Shown piece after piece: positions 1 through 6,026 of a stretch of 11,158 nucleotides of DNA (its first letter is position 1; every line of letters begins with the position of its first letter). The stretch covers positions 1 to 11,158 of the forward strand of contig JBKJUS010000155.1 in the NCBI GenBank assembly GCA_046590575.1, written 5' to 3'. This DNA comes from DATLNF01 sp046590575 (lineage in GTDB: Bacteria; Actinomycetota; Actinomycetes; BP-191). The notes under the pieces are model-generated. The model did not search any database. It saw nothing but the letters and a program-made list of their open reading frames with translations, and was not told the DNA's origin. A program made the translations under genes and the position numbers.

Positions 1-1
1 G

Positions 2-430
2 CTCACCATCGCGGACCTCGGGATTTTGCGCGACGTGACGGTGTCGGCCGTCGGTCAGGTCGAGGTGACGATCACCCCGACCTACTCCGGCTGCCCGGCG
101 ATGGAGGCGATCCGTGCTGACGTGCTGACGGCGCTGACCGCAGCCGGGTACGCCGACGTCGTCGTACGCCTCGTCCTCGCTCCTGCCTGGACCACCGACT
201 GGATGAGTGAAGCCGGCCGGCGCAAGCTCGTCGCCTACGGCATCGCGCCGCCCACCGGTCACGCGGCTGTGCGCGGTCGCGCGCCGATCGCCCTCGCGCT
301 GTCGGTGCGCTGCCCGCAGTGCGGCTCGCCAGACACGGCCGAGGTGAGCCGCTTCGGGTCGACCGCGTGCAAGTCGCTGTGGTCGTGCCGCGCGTGCCTC
401 GAGCCCTTCGACCACTTCAAAGCGATCTGA
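2..430 (+). CDS. paaD: PaaD, phenylacetyl-CoA epoxidase maturation subunit (5' end outside window)
   Basis: PaaD (also called PaaJ) is the DUF59/MIP18-like accessory protein of the PaaABCDE multicomponent monooxygenase, which epoxidises the ring of phenylacetyl-CoA; it is thought to help assemble iron-sulfur or di-iron sites. The open frame runs in from the window edge and reads LTIADLGILRDV before the first possible internal start (TTG at 26), so the true start lies upstream. Seen in the sequence: the DUF59-type segment PTYSGCPA (Cys codon at 92-94), the APAWTTDWMSEAGRRKL block, and a C-terminal zinc-ribbon-like region with CPQC (from 311), a further Cys, and CRAC before the end FDHFKAI. This tail is characteristic of PaaD and separates it from generic DUF59 proteins. 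The stop is TGA at 428-430. paaE follows on the same strand, as in typical paa operons; paaABC are presumably upstream. Confidence 0.93.
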   Translation, partial: LTIADLGILRDVTVSAVGQVEVTITPTYSGCPAMEAIRADVLTALTAAGYADVVVRLVLAPAWTTDWMSEAGRRKLVAYGIAPPTGHAAVRGRAPIALALSVRCPQCGSPDTAEVSRFGSTACKSLWSCRACLEPFDHFKAI

Positions 431-467
431 GCTATGTCCCGACCGCCCAGCCCGCCCCCCATCTCCC

Positions 468-537
468 GACCGTCCGGCGTTTCCCGCAAGGAAGTCGGCC
501 TCGTTCGGACTTCCCGTGGGTGAAACGCCGGACGGTC
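468..537. repeat. Long imperfect inverted repeat at the paaD-paaE junction
   Basis: A 16-base arm GACCGTCCGGCGTTTC at 468-483 is matched perfectly by its reverse complement at 522-537. Inside it, GGAAGTC at 490-496 pairs with GACTTCC at 508-514, leaving an 11-base loop (497-507). The segment between the two stems is unpaired and one base longer on the right (7 against 6 bases). The right arm includes the GTG start of paaE (516) and its first codons. It could be a processing or attenuation hairpin inside the operon, or a dispersed palindromic element. No U-tract follows, so it is not a classical terminator. Confidence 0.8.
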
Positions 538-1637
538 CACCACAGGCGGCCGTCACCCGGCGGCACGCCGTCTTCCACCAACTCACCGTCGCCGCCGTCG
601 AGCCCCTCGTCGACGACGCCGTCACGATCACCTTCGACGTGCCGTCCGAGCTGCGTGAAGAGTTTCGGTTCACCCAAGGCCAGCACCTGACGTTGCGTAC
701 GACGATCGACGGGGCCGAGGTCCGTCGTAACTACTCGATCTGCGCGCCCGTCTCCCCAGGCCGGCTGCGGGTCGCGGTCAAGCGGCTGGACGGCGGTGTG
801 TTCTCGACGTGGGCGACGTCAGAGCTGCAGCCCGGCGACGAGGTCGACGTGATGACGCCGACCGGTCGCTTCCACGTCGCGCTCGACCCCACGGCGACGC
901 GTCACCACGCCTTCATCGCTGCGGGCAGCGGCATCACGCCGGTCCTGTCGCTGCTGATGACGACGCTCGAGGTCGAGTCGTTGAGCAAGTGCACCCTCGT
1001 CTACGGCAACCGCACGACGAGCAGCGTGATGTTCCTCGAGGAGCTGCAGGACCTCAAGAACATCTATCCCGAGCGCTTCGTGCTCATCAATGTGCTCTCG
1101 CGTGAGCCGCAGGACGTCGAGCTCTTCTCGGGCCGCATCGATGGGCCCAAGCTGCAGCGGCTGCTGGCCACACTGCTGCCCGCGGAGTCGGTCGACGAAT
1201 GGTTCTTGTGTGGGCCGTTCGCGATGGTGGAGACCGCGCGGGCGACGTTGCTCGATGCTGGTGTCGACCCGGCGCACGTGCACCTCGAGCTCTTCCACGT
1301 CGAGGGCGAGCCGGTGCGGACGCGCCCCGCTGCGGTGGCGACCAGCGCCGACGACGCAACGAGCACCGTGACGATCGTCCTCGACGGCCGGGCGACCACC
1401 TTCGAGCTCGCGCCGTACGCCGAGTCGATCCTCGACGCTGCGCTCAAGGCGCGCGGCGATGCGCCGTACGCGTGCAAGGGCGGCGTGTGCGGCACCTGTC
1501 GCGCCAAGGTCGTGGTCGGCGCGGTCGAGATGGACCGCAACTACGCCCTCGAAGCCGAGGAGGTCGCCGTCGGCACCGTGCTCGCCTGCCAGTCGCACCC
1601 CACGACCCCCACTGTCACCCTCGACTTCGACCAGTAG
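516..1637 (+). CDS. paaE: PaaE, phenylacetyl-CoA epoxidase NAD(P)H reductase
   Basis: PaaE (PaaK) supplies electrons from NADPH through FAD and a plant-type [2Fe-2S] cluster to the PaaAC oxygenase that epoxidises phenylacetyl-CoA. The 373-residue product has the expected order. A FAD-binding barrel carries RNYS at residues 71-74. The NAD(P)-binding domain has AAGSGITP at 135-142 and CGPF at 232-235. The C-terminal ferredoxin domain has cluster ligands C320, C325, C328 and C358 in the C-x4-C-x2-C...C pattern. Length and domain order are normal for the family. The start is uncertain: GTG at 516 is the only start codon in frame before the conserved region (about residue 20), but it has no good ribosome-binding site and lies inside a large hairpin. 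An ATG at 434, just after the paaD stop, is in another frame. The gene is in the paaD operon, and the function call itself is secure. Confidence 0.94.
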   Translation: MGETPDGPPQAAVTRRHAVFHQLTVAAVEPLVDDAVTITFDVPSELREEFRFTQGQHLTLRTTIDGAEVRRNYSICAPVSPGRLRVAVKRLDGGVFSTWATSELQPGDEVDVMTPTGRFHVALDPTATRHHAFIAAGSGITPVLSLLMTTLEVESLSKCTLVYGNRTTSSVMFLEELQDLKNIYPERFVLINVLSREPQDVELFSGRIDGPKLQRLLATLLPAESVDEWFLCGPFAMVETARATLLDAGVDPAHVHLELFHVEGEPVRTRPAAVATSADDATSTVTIVLDGRATTFELAPYAESILDAALKARGDAPYACKGGVCGTCRAKVVVGAVEMDRNYALEAEEVAVGTVLACQSHPTTPTVTLDFDQ

Positions 1638-1692
1638 CCGGCTAGCGCGCACTCTGTCGGTGGCCAGCACCGCCGGGGACACCTGAGGCTGA

Positions 1693-1722
1693 TTGACCAC
1701 GATAATGACCGGTCATTAATAT
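1693..1722 (+). promoter_or_regulatory. Promoter and palindromic operator of the first toxin-antitoxin pair
   Basis: TTGACC at 1693-1698 and TAATAT at 1717-1722 are separated by 18 bases, a good match to a housekeeping sigma-70-type promoter. The perfect 16-base palindrome TAATGACCGGTCATTA at 1703-1718 fills the spacer and overlaps the -10 element, where a bound repressor would block polymerase. The predicted transcription start, seven bases past the -10, falls at about 1729, the A of the antitoxin ATG. The mRNA is therefore probably leaderless. Autoregulation by the antitoxin or the complex is usual for this class; here it is inferred from position. Confidence 0.7.
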
Positions 1723-1728
1723 GGTCAC

Positions 1729-1956
1729 ATGGTACGACGGATGACGGCGACCGCAGTCAAGGCAGGGATTCTGGCATTGCTCGACGAGGTCGCGGACGGG
1801 GACGAAGTCGAGATCACCAAGCACGGGCGGGTAGTTGCCCGGCTGGTGCCGGCGACCGGCCCGCATGCTCTTCGGGGCCGGCTGGAGGGCGTGGCGAGAA
1901 GTGCGGCCACAGACGAGGAGCTCTTCTCGACCGGGGCAGCGTGGGAACTGGCGTGA
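1729..1956 (+). CDS. Phd/YefM-family antitoxin of a type II toxin-antitoxin pair
   Basis: This 75-residue protein would bind and neutralise the VapC-type toxin encoded immediately downstream and repress its own promoter. The N-terminal half fits the Phd/YefM DNA-binding fold: an opening helix (VKAGILALLDEVADG) followed by VEITKHGRVVARLVP at about residues 27-41, the family's strand-turn signature. The C-terminal part (TDEELFSTGAAWEL) is the likely toxin-wrapping segment. ATG 1729 coincides with the predicted transcription start, so no ribosome-binding site is expected. ATG 1741 is an alternative start that would remove four residues. The stop TGA overlaps the toxin's GTG as GTGA, indicating translational coupling. 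Confidence 0.88.
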   Translation: MVRRMTATAVKAGILALLDEVADGDEVEITKHGRVVARLVPATGPHALRGRLEGVARSAATDEELFSTGAAWELA

Positions 1957-2345
1957 GCACTGTGCTGCTCGACACTCACGTCCTGCACTGGTTGTCCGCC
2001 GAGCCGGCCCGGCTCAGCCGCAAGGCGACGGCCGCTATCGAGTCCGCTGACGACCTGGCAGTGGCGGCCATCAGCTGGTTCGAGCTGGCCTGGCTCGCCG
2101 CTCACGAACGCATCACGGTGACGGTGCCGATCCGGTCGTGGCTCGAGGAGCTGGCGACTCAGGTGCGCACCCTGGGGATCACTCCGGCGATCGCCGGCGC
2201 TGCGGTCGCGCTTCCGACGTCCTTTCCTGGCGACCCTGCCGATCGGCTGATCTTCGCGACCGCCGTCGAGCACGGGTGGCACCTTGTCACCAAGGATCGT
2301 CGGCTCCGCGACCACGACCGCCGGGGCAAGGTGACGCTCTGGTGA
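1953..2345 (+). CDS. vapC: VapC-type PIN-domain toxin
   Basis: PIN-domain ribonuclease, the toxin of a type II pair; VapC enzymes typically cleave tRNA or rRNA, but the target here cannot be read from sequence. The 130-residue protein keeps the acidic metal-binding residues: D7 in LLDTHV, E44 in SWFELAW, D94/D97 in GDPADRLI, and D115 in TKDRRL. The start is placed at GTG 1953, which overlaps the antitoxin stop by four bases (GTGA) and puts LLDTHV at the usual distance from the N terminus. GTG 1941 would add four residues with no domain support. The gene ends at a hairpin shared with the convergent DsrE-like gene. All key residues are present, so it is probably active. Confidence 0.9.
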   Translation: MSTVLLDTHVLHWLSAEPARLSRKATAAIESADDLAVAAISWFELAWLAAHERITVTVPIRSWLEELATQVRTLGITPAIAGAAVALPTSFPGDPADRLIFATAVEHGWHLVTKDRRLRDHDRRGKVTLW

Positions 2346-2366
2346 GCCCGCACAGGCCGTGCGGGC
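2346..2366. terminator. Hairpin between convergent vapC and DsrE-like genes
   Basis: GCCCGCAC (2346-2353) and GTGCGGGC (2359-2366) form a perfect 8-bp GC-rich stem with a 5-base loop, directly after the toxin stop codon and 20 bases before the stop of the opposing gene. There is no U-run on either strand, as is common for actinobacterial terminators. It could serve both directions. Confidence 0.6.
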
Positions 2367-2385
2367 CCCAACTCGCCGAGCGACG

Positions 2386-2748
2386 TCAGTAGACGAGCGC
2401 CTGGGCGCCGTCGGCCGTGATCTCGCCGACGAAGGCCTGTGCCCCGGCGATCCGCACGCCGGGCAGCACGTCCTCCGCAGTGATGGACCGCCGCGCCGCG
2501 CATTGGGTGCACAGCGTCACCTGCCCGCCCACGAGCACCGCTTCGAGGAGCTCTACCAAAGGCGCCGAGTGCGGGAGCGAGAAGTCCGCCGCCCGCCCAG
2601 GCACGGCGAACCACGACGCCTCGCCAGTCAGCCACAGTGACACGGAGAGTCCCGACGCCACCCCCACCGCCGCGACGGTGAACGCCTGCGCGCACCGCTC
2701 GGGCGCGTCCGCACCGGCCGTGATCTTGACCACCAAGGAGCGTTCCAT
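2386..2748 (-). CDS. DsrE-family-like protein
   Basis: A small cytoplasmic protein of 120 residues resembling the DsrE/DsrF-like (sulfur-relay-type) fold. It opens with a strand (SLVVKITAG), has alternating hydrophobic segments (AFTVAAVGVASGLSVSLWLTG), and carries a CTQC pair (C80, C83) plus C19. The CxxC sits near where DsrE-type proteins can carry a reactive cysteine, so a thiol or sulfur-transfer role is possible but unproven. ATG 2748 has no clear ribosome-binding site. It is transcribed divergently from the DUF916 gene across a 94-base region rich in inverted repeats, and convergently with the toxin gene. The family call rests on overall pattern; the substrate is unknown. Confidence 0.72.
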   Translation of the reverse strand: MERSLVVKITAGADAPERCAQAFTVAAVGVASGLSVSLWLTGEASWFAVPGRAADFSLPHSAPLVELLEAVLVGGQVTLCTQCAARRSITAEDVLPGVRIAGAQAFVGEITADGAQALVY

Positions 2749-2749
2749 G

Positions 2750-2824
2750 GCACCGGACGGTACGCCGGATTCGTCTGCGCGTCTGCGCGGTCGCGGCGTA
2801 CCGTGCGATCAACCCGACCGGTGC
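2750..2824. promoter_or_regulatory. Inverted-repeat-rich divergent intergenic region
   Basis: ACGGTACGCCG (2757-2767) is matched perfectly in reverse complement at 2794-2804. GCACCGG (2750-2756), directly adjoining the first arm, is matched by CCGGTGC at 2818-2824. Between the inner arms, GTCTGCGC occurs twice in tandem (2773-2780 and 2781-2788). The region separates the divergent DsrE-like and DUF916 genes, so it probably holds both promoters and one or more regulator sites. I could not identify convincing -35/-10 pairs. Confidence 0.45.
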
Positions 2825-2842
2825 GGACGTGGAGAATCTGAG

Positions 2843-3835
2843 TTGACGGTGCGACGCAGGTGGCGGCCGGCCCTCGGCTACGCCGTGCTTGCGACGCTGC
2901 TGGCCGGGTCGCCGTCCTCCGCCCAGACGCCCACACCGAGCAGTGCCCCGGAGCCGATGGGCGTCGCCCTCGCCCCCAAGCCGGGTACGCCGGGGATCAG
3001 CCCCTCGGGCTCGCATTTCGAGTTTGGCCGCGTCGACATCGGCGCGACGAAGCGCGGCGTCCTGGTGGCCCGCAACCTCGGCGACACGACGGAGACGGTG
3101 CAGCTCTACGGCGCCGATGCCATCCCCGCCCGGGGCGGCGGCTTCGGCTTCACGCCGAGCGGCGAGACAGCCAAGGACGTCGGCGCGTGGATTCGGCTGG
3201 ATATCCGTCGCATCATCCTCGGCCCGCGCGCGGAGCAGACGGTCAGCTTCGAGGTGGTCGTCCCAGCCGGCGCTTCGGCCGGCGAGCACATCGGTGGGGT
3301 CGTCGTCGAGCCGGTCGAGTCCGTCTCAGGTGGCGGATTCCGGGTCGGCACCCGCGTCGCGGTCGGGATCTACCTCACCGTCGCGGGCAGCGGCGCGGCT
3401 GCCTTACAACCATCGTTGACCATCACGAAGCTGCGCGCTCCGGTGAGCAAGGGGCAGGCGTGCCCGCGGATCGCCTATGCCAACAACGGCACTGCAGTCC
3501 TCGACCCCACTGCGACGATCACGGTCGACCCGGGCTTCGGCCGCAAGCCCGTGAGCTATCCGGCCGGCAAGGTCGGCGGTCTCCCTCCAGGGGCGGCGGT
3601 CGAGGTCGACCTGCCGTGTGTCCGCAAGGTACCGATCGGGTCCTCGCGGCTGACGGTCACGCTCGACTACCCCGGCGGGTCCGCGGGTCGTGCCGTCGGC
3701 GTGAGCCGTTGGCCGTTCTCCGTCGTCGCAGCCGGATTGCTACTCCTGCTCCTCTTGCTGGCGCTGCTGTGGTTATTCCTCGCTCGGCGTAGAAACGACC
3801 GCGATGATGAGGCGACTGTCATCCCGGTGAACTAG
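2843..3835 (+). CDS. DUF916 (WxL-interacting) cell-surface protein with C-terminal membrane anchor
   Basis: A 330-residue exported protein. Residues 1-27 form a signal peptide (MTVRRRW, then hydrophobic, cleavage likely after SSA). After a Pro/Thr-rich linker, residues 50-156 match the DUF916 / WxL-interacting-protein peptidoglycan-binding domain: GISPSGSHFEF, then VARNLGDTTETVQLYGADA, and PAGASAGEHIGGVVVEP. A second beta-rich region follows to about residue 285, with cysteines C207 and C259. A membrane helix runs from about residue 291 to 314 (leucine-rich), with a short RRRNDRDDE cytoplasmic tail. In Firmicutes such proteins partner with WxL proteins at the wall, and the next gene is a WxL-like candidate. 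The start is TTG 2843, eight bases after GGAG; GTG 2849 is an alternative. Longer in-frame starts lack a signal peptide. The function, surface display or anchoring, is inferred from the family. Confidence 0.82.
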   Translation: MTVRRRWRPALGYAVLATLLAGSPSSAQTPTPSSAPEPMGVALAPKPGTPGISPSGSHFEFGRVDIGATKRGVLVARNLGDTTETVQLYGADAIPARGGGFGFTPSGETAKDVGAWIRLDIRRIILGPRAEQTVSFEVVVPAGASAGEHIGGVVVEPVESVSGGGFRVGTRVAVGIYLTVAGSGAAALQPSLTITKLRAPVSKGQACPRIAYANNGTAVLDPTATITVDPGFGRKPVSYPAGKVGGLPPGAAVEVDLPCVRKVPIGSSRLTVTLDYPGGSAGRAVGVSRWPFSVVAAGLLLLLLLLALLWLFLARRRNDRDDEATVIPVN

Positions 3836-3871
3836 GGAGAATGGCTCTAACGGGCCATACGTTGTGGAGCA

Positions 3872-3935
3872 GGATCCACCGATATTTGAGGACCTGGCTC
3901 ACATTCGATGTGCCACGGATCCACACTCGAGGACC
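3872..3935 (+). repeat. Imperfect tandem duplication of the WxL-like gene leader
   Basis: GGATCCAC followed by GAGGACC occurs twice: 3872-3879 with 3888-3894, and 3917-3924 with 3929-3935. The second GAGGA is the ribosome-binding site of the gene at 3941, so the leader carries a duplicated Shine-Dalgarno-like block. Nothing else distinctive was seen between 3836 and 3940. Confidence 0.5.
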
Positions 3936-3940
3936 CTCCA

Positions 3941-4504
3941 ATGAGCCGTCGCCACCTGGCCGCCACCGCCGCCGGACTCGCCGCTGTCTGCGCGCTCGGC
4001 GTCGCACCGCAGACGGCCTTTGCGGCGGCCGGGACCGGCACGGTCGTGGACACGTTGACCGCGACGGTCGTCGCCGGTGGACTGACCATCGCGGGGGCCG
4101 GCGCGGCTGTCGCGCTGAACCCATCACCGGGATCGTGGAGCACACCCGCCGGTACGACGCTGCTGACGATGACCGACACGACGGGTTCGACAGCTGGCTG
4201 GACCGTCACTGCGGCGTACGCCGCCGTTGGTGGTGTCACCGACCTCGGCGGGGCCAACGTCCAGGTCAGCGTCACCGACGTCGTACCGGACGTGGCACTC
4301 GCACCGCTGTTGACCGTGAACGGATTGAGCCCGGTGACCGCAGCGGCGTTGACCGGCCCGGTGGCCGTCATGTCGAGCGGCACCGCGACCGGCGCCGGGA
4401 TCTCCACCGCGCGCGTCGGCTACCGGGTCAAGGTGCCCACGACCGCTGCAGTCGGCGCGGTCTACGGCGGCACTGTCACCTACACGATCGCGAGCGTCCG
4501 CTAG
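3941..4504 (+). CDS. Secreted WxL-like surface protein
   Basis: A 187-residue protein with a clear signal peptide (MSRRHL, a hydrophobic core, cleavage after AFA at about residue 28). The mature part is rich in Ala, Thr, Val and Gly, has no cysteine and almost no charged residues, and is predicted to be all beta. It contains a GWTVTAAY segment (W87) and ends with VYGGTVTYTIASVR, resembling the layout of WxL domains (an internal W-x-hydrophobic motif and a closing strand), though the terminal WxL is absent. The partner-like DUF916 gene lies 105 bases upstream, and this pairing is the main support for the call. ATG 3941 has GAGGA seven bases upstream. WxL domains bind peptidoglycan non-covalently; a similar wall-associated role is inferred. 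It could instead be an unrelated secreted beta-sandwich protein. Confidence 0.7.
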   Translation: MSRRHLAATAAGLAAVCALGVAPQTAFAAAGTGTVVDTLTATVVAGGLTIAGAGAAVALNPSPGSWSTPAGTTLLTMTDTTGSTAGWTVTAAYAAVGGVTDLGGANVQVSVTDVVPDVALAPLLTVNGLSPVTAAALTGPVAVMSSGTATGAGISTARVGYRVKVPTTAAVGAVYGGTVTYTIASVR

Positions 4505-4521
4505 TCGGCCGGGCCGTTCAT

Positions 4522-4571
4522 CTCCGCAGTACGCCGAAGACGCGCGCCGAGTGTTGCGTCGTACCGCGGAG
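4522..4571. terminator. Hairpin between convergent WxL-like and acyl-CoA dehydrogenase genes
   Basis: CTCCGCAGTACG (4522-4533) pairs with CGTACCGCGGAG (4560-4571) over 12 positions with one mismatch. An inner ACGC/GCGT stem (4540-4543 with 4556-4559) may extend it. Its location between two stop codons suggests bidirectional termination; there is no U-tract. Confidence 0.5.
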
Positions 4572-4626
4572 TTGAACAACGCGCTTGACTCACCGATGCC
4601 GGACAACTCACCCGCGACGCTGAGGC

Positions 4627-5781
4627 TCAATCAGCCAGCAGGGCCCGACTGATGATCATCTTCTGGATCTCGGTCGTGCCGCCGCCGATCGAGGCGAGCT
4701 TCGAGTCACGCAGCGCCCGCTCGGCGGAAAAGTCCTTGGTGTAGCCGTAGCCACCGTGGATCTGGATCGCTTCGAGGGCGTTCTCCACGGACACCCGACC
4801 GACGACCGCCTTTGCGATCGACGCTTCGACCGAGTGCGGCAGACCGGTCTGCTTGAGCCAGGCCGCCCGGTAGACGGCGGTACGCGCGATCTCGAGATTG
4901 ATCTTCATGTCCGCCAACTTGTGCGCGATGACCTGGAAGTCGGCGATACGTCGGCCGAACTGCTTCCGTTCCTTGGCGTACGCCACCGCGTCCGTCAGTG
5001 TCGCCTGCATCCCGCCGACAATCGATGCGAGCATCACCGTGCGTTCCCAGTCGAAGCACTCGAAGGCGATGCGCCACAGCGCTTCACCCTCCGGCCCCAG
5101 CATTGCCGACTCCGGCACCCGGCAGTCGGTCAGCACGATCTCCGACGTCGGCGACGACCGGCAGCCCAGCTTGTCGAGGTCTCGCGCGACGGCAAAGCCC
5201 GGGTTGGTCGTGTCGACCAGGAAAGCGCTGCACCCCTGCCCTGGACCCGTGTCCGGGTTGGTGCGGGCGAGCACGGTGCACACCGACGCGGTCGAGCCGT
5301 TGGTGATGAAGATCTTCGTGCCGTTGAGCACCCAGTCGGAGCCGTTGCGTACGGCGGTCGTGCGGATCGAGCCGGCGTCGGAGCCGGCCTCCGGTTCGGT
5401 GGAAGCCCACGCCCCAAGCATGCCGCCGTCGCAAAGCCCGGGTAGCCACTCCTGCTGCTGCGCGACCGTGCCGTGCAGCCAGATCGGCACTGCGCCGATG
5501 ACCCAGTGGGCACCGAGGGAGAGGGTGAGCCCGCCGTCGCGGCCGCCCTCGCCGATCGCCTCGTTGGCCAGAGCGCAGTCGACGATCGAGGCGCCCGCGC
5601 CGCCGAGTGCAGACGGAATTGGCAACCCCGCGAGACCCTGCGCGGCGAGCGACGTCCACACCGCCGGATCCCAGCGTGAGTCGCGGTCGCGGTCAGCCGC
5701 GCCCGGCGCGACCACGTCGCGTGCCCAGTCGAGGACGGAGCGACGGAAAGCCTGCTGCTCGGCCGTGATGGTGAAGTCCAC
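4627..5781 (-). CDS. Acyl-CoA dehydrogenase
   Basis: An FAD flavoenzyme that introduces an alpha,beta double bond into an acyl-CoA, passing electrons to ETF. The 384-residue length is standard. Features in order: N-terminal helical domain (MDFTITAEQQAFRRSV); the substrate/FAD signature AWASTEPEAGSDAGS (124-138); the mid beta-domain (WVLNGTKIFITNGS, 150-163); ERKQFGRRIADFQ (271-283); and the C-terminal QIHGGYGYTKDFSAERALRD. The catalytic base is informative. The position that holds Glu in short/medium-chain enzymes (before GT in YEGT) is Gly here (IGGGTTEIQ, G367), while E246 in DWERTVML fits the isovaleryl-CoA / long-chain dehydrogenase position. A branched- or long-chain acyl substrate is thus favoured but not proven. 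The start is GTG 5781, overlapping by one base the stop of an upstream microprotein, which suggests translational coupling. Confidence 0.93.
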   Translation of the reverse strand: MDFTITAEQQAFRRSVLDWARDVVAPGAADRDRDSRWDPAVWTSLAAQGLAGLPIPSALGGAGASIVDCALANEAIGEGGRDGGLTLSLGAHWVIGAVPIWLHGTVAQQQEWLPGLCDGGMLGAWASTEPEAGSDAGSIRTTAVRNGSDWVLNGTKIFITNGSTASVCTVLARTNPDTGPGQGCSAFLVDTTNPGFAVARDLDKLGCRSSPTSEIVLTDCRVPESAMLGPEGEALWRIAFECFDWERTVMLASIVGGMQATLTDAVAYAKERKQFGRRIADFQVIAHKLADMKINLEIARTAVYRAAWLKQTGLPHSVEASIAKAVVGRVSVENALEAIQIHGGYGYTKDFSAERALRDSKLASIGGGTTEIQKMIISRALLAD

Positions 5782-5885
5782 TAGCCACCTGCTCCACGCA
5801 TCAGCCGCCAGATGGCGTAACCAGCCCCCGCAGCAATCGCCAGAAATGCCGCAACCAGCACCAGGGTGCCTCCGGTCTGCGCCAT
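5781..5885 (-). CDS. 34-residue single-pass membrane microprotein
   Basis: This short frame starts at ATG 5885 and ends with TAG at 5783-5781, whose last base is the first base of the dehydrogenase GTG. The product opens MAQTGGT, has one hydrophobic helix of about 18 residues (LVLVAAFLAIAAGAGYAI), then a positive tail (WRLMRGAGG), consistent with an Nin-Ccyt-type anchor by the positive-inside rule reversed at the C side. No family is recognised. No strong ribosome-binding site is present. The one-base stop/start overlap and clean helix are the evidence for coding. It may be a membrane microprotein, or a leader whose translation sets dehydrogenase expression. Confidence 0.55.
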   Translation of the reverse strand: MAQTGGTLVLVAAFLAIAAGAGYAIWRLMRGAGG

Positions 5886-6026
5886 ATGGCCGAGCCTAGT
5901 CGGGCGGGGGAACTACCCGGTGCGACGCCAAAGATGACCCGCTCGTGCTATGTGCTCGCAGGGTGGTGAGGACGAACTATTCCCTAACGCCGGGAACTGT
6001 CCTGCACCTCGCAAAGGAGCATCACG

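Noticed and set aside
1658..1672. Small CGGTG/CACCG hairpin after paaE as a terminator
   Set aside because: Only five base pairs with no U-tract; too weak to call in GC-rich DNA.
819..1700. Long open frame on the minus strand opposite paaE (293 codons)
   Set aside because: It is antisense to a gene with complete PaaE motifs, its translation is Arg/His/Asp-rich without domains, and such frames are expected in high-GC DNA.
2417..2842. N-terminal extension of the DUF916 frame
   Set aside because: It would bury the signal peptide and run antisense through the DsrE-like gene. The TTG at 2843 has a well-spaced GGAG.
2159..3289. 376-codon minus-strand frame spanning the toxin, DsrE-like and DUF916 genes
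   Set aside because: It overlaps three better-supported genes and its translation is low-complexity Arg/Gly/Ala without a recognisable domain.
4898..5899. 333-codon plus-strand frame opposite the acyl-CoA dehydrogenase
   Set aside because: It mirrors the codon pattern of a gene with all family motifs on the minus strand; the product is Ser/Pro/Arg-rich without domain features.
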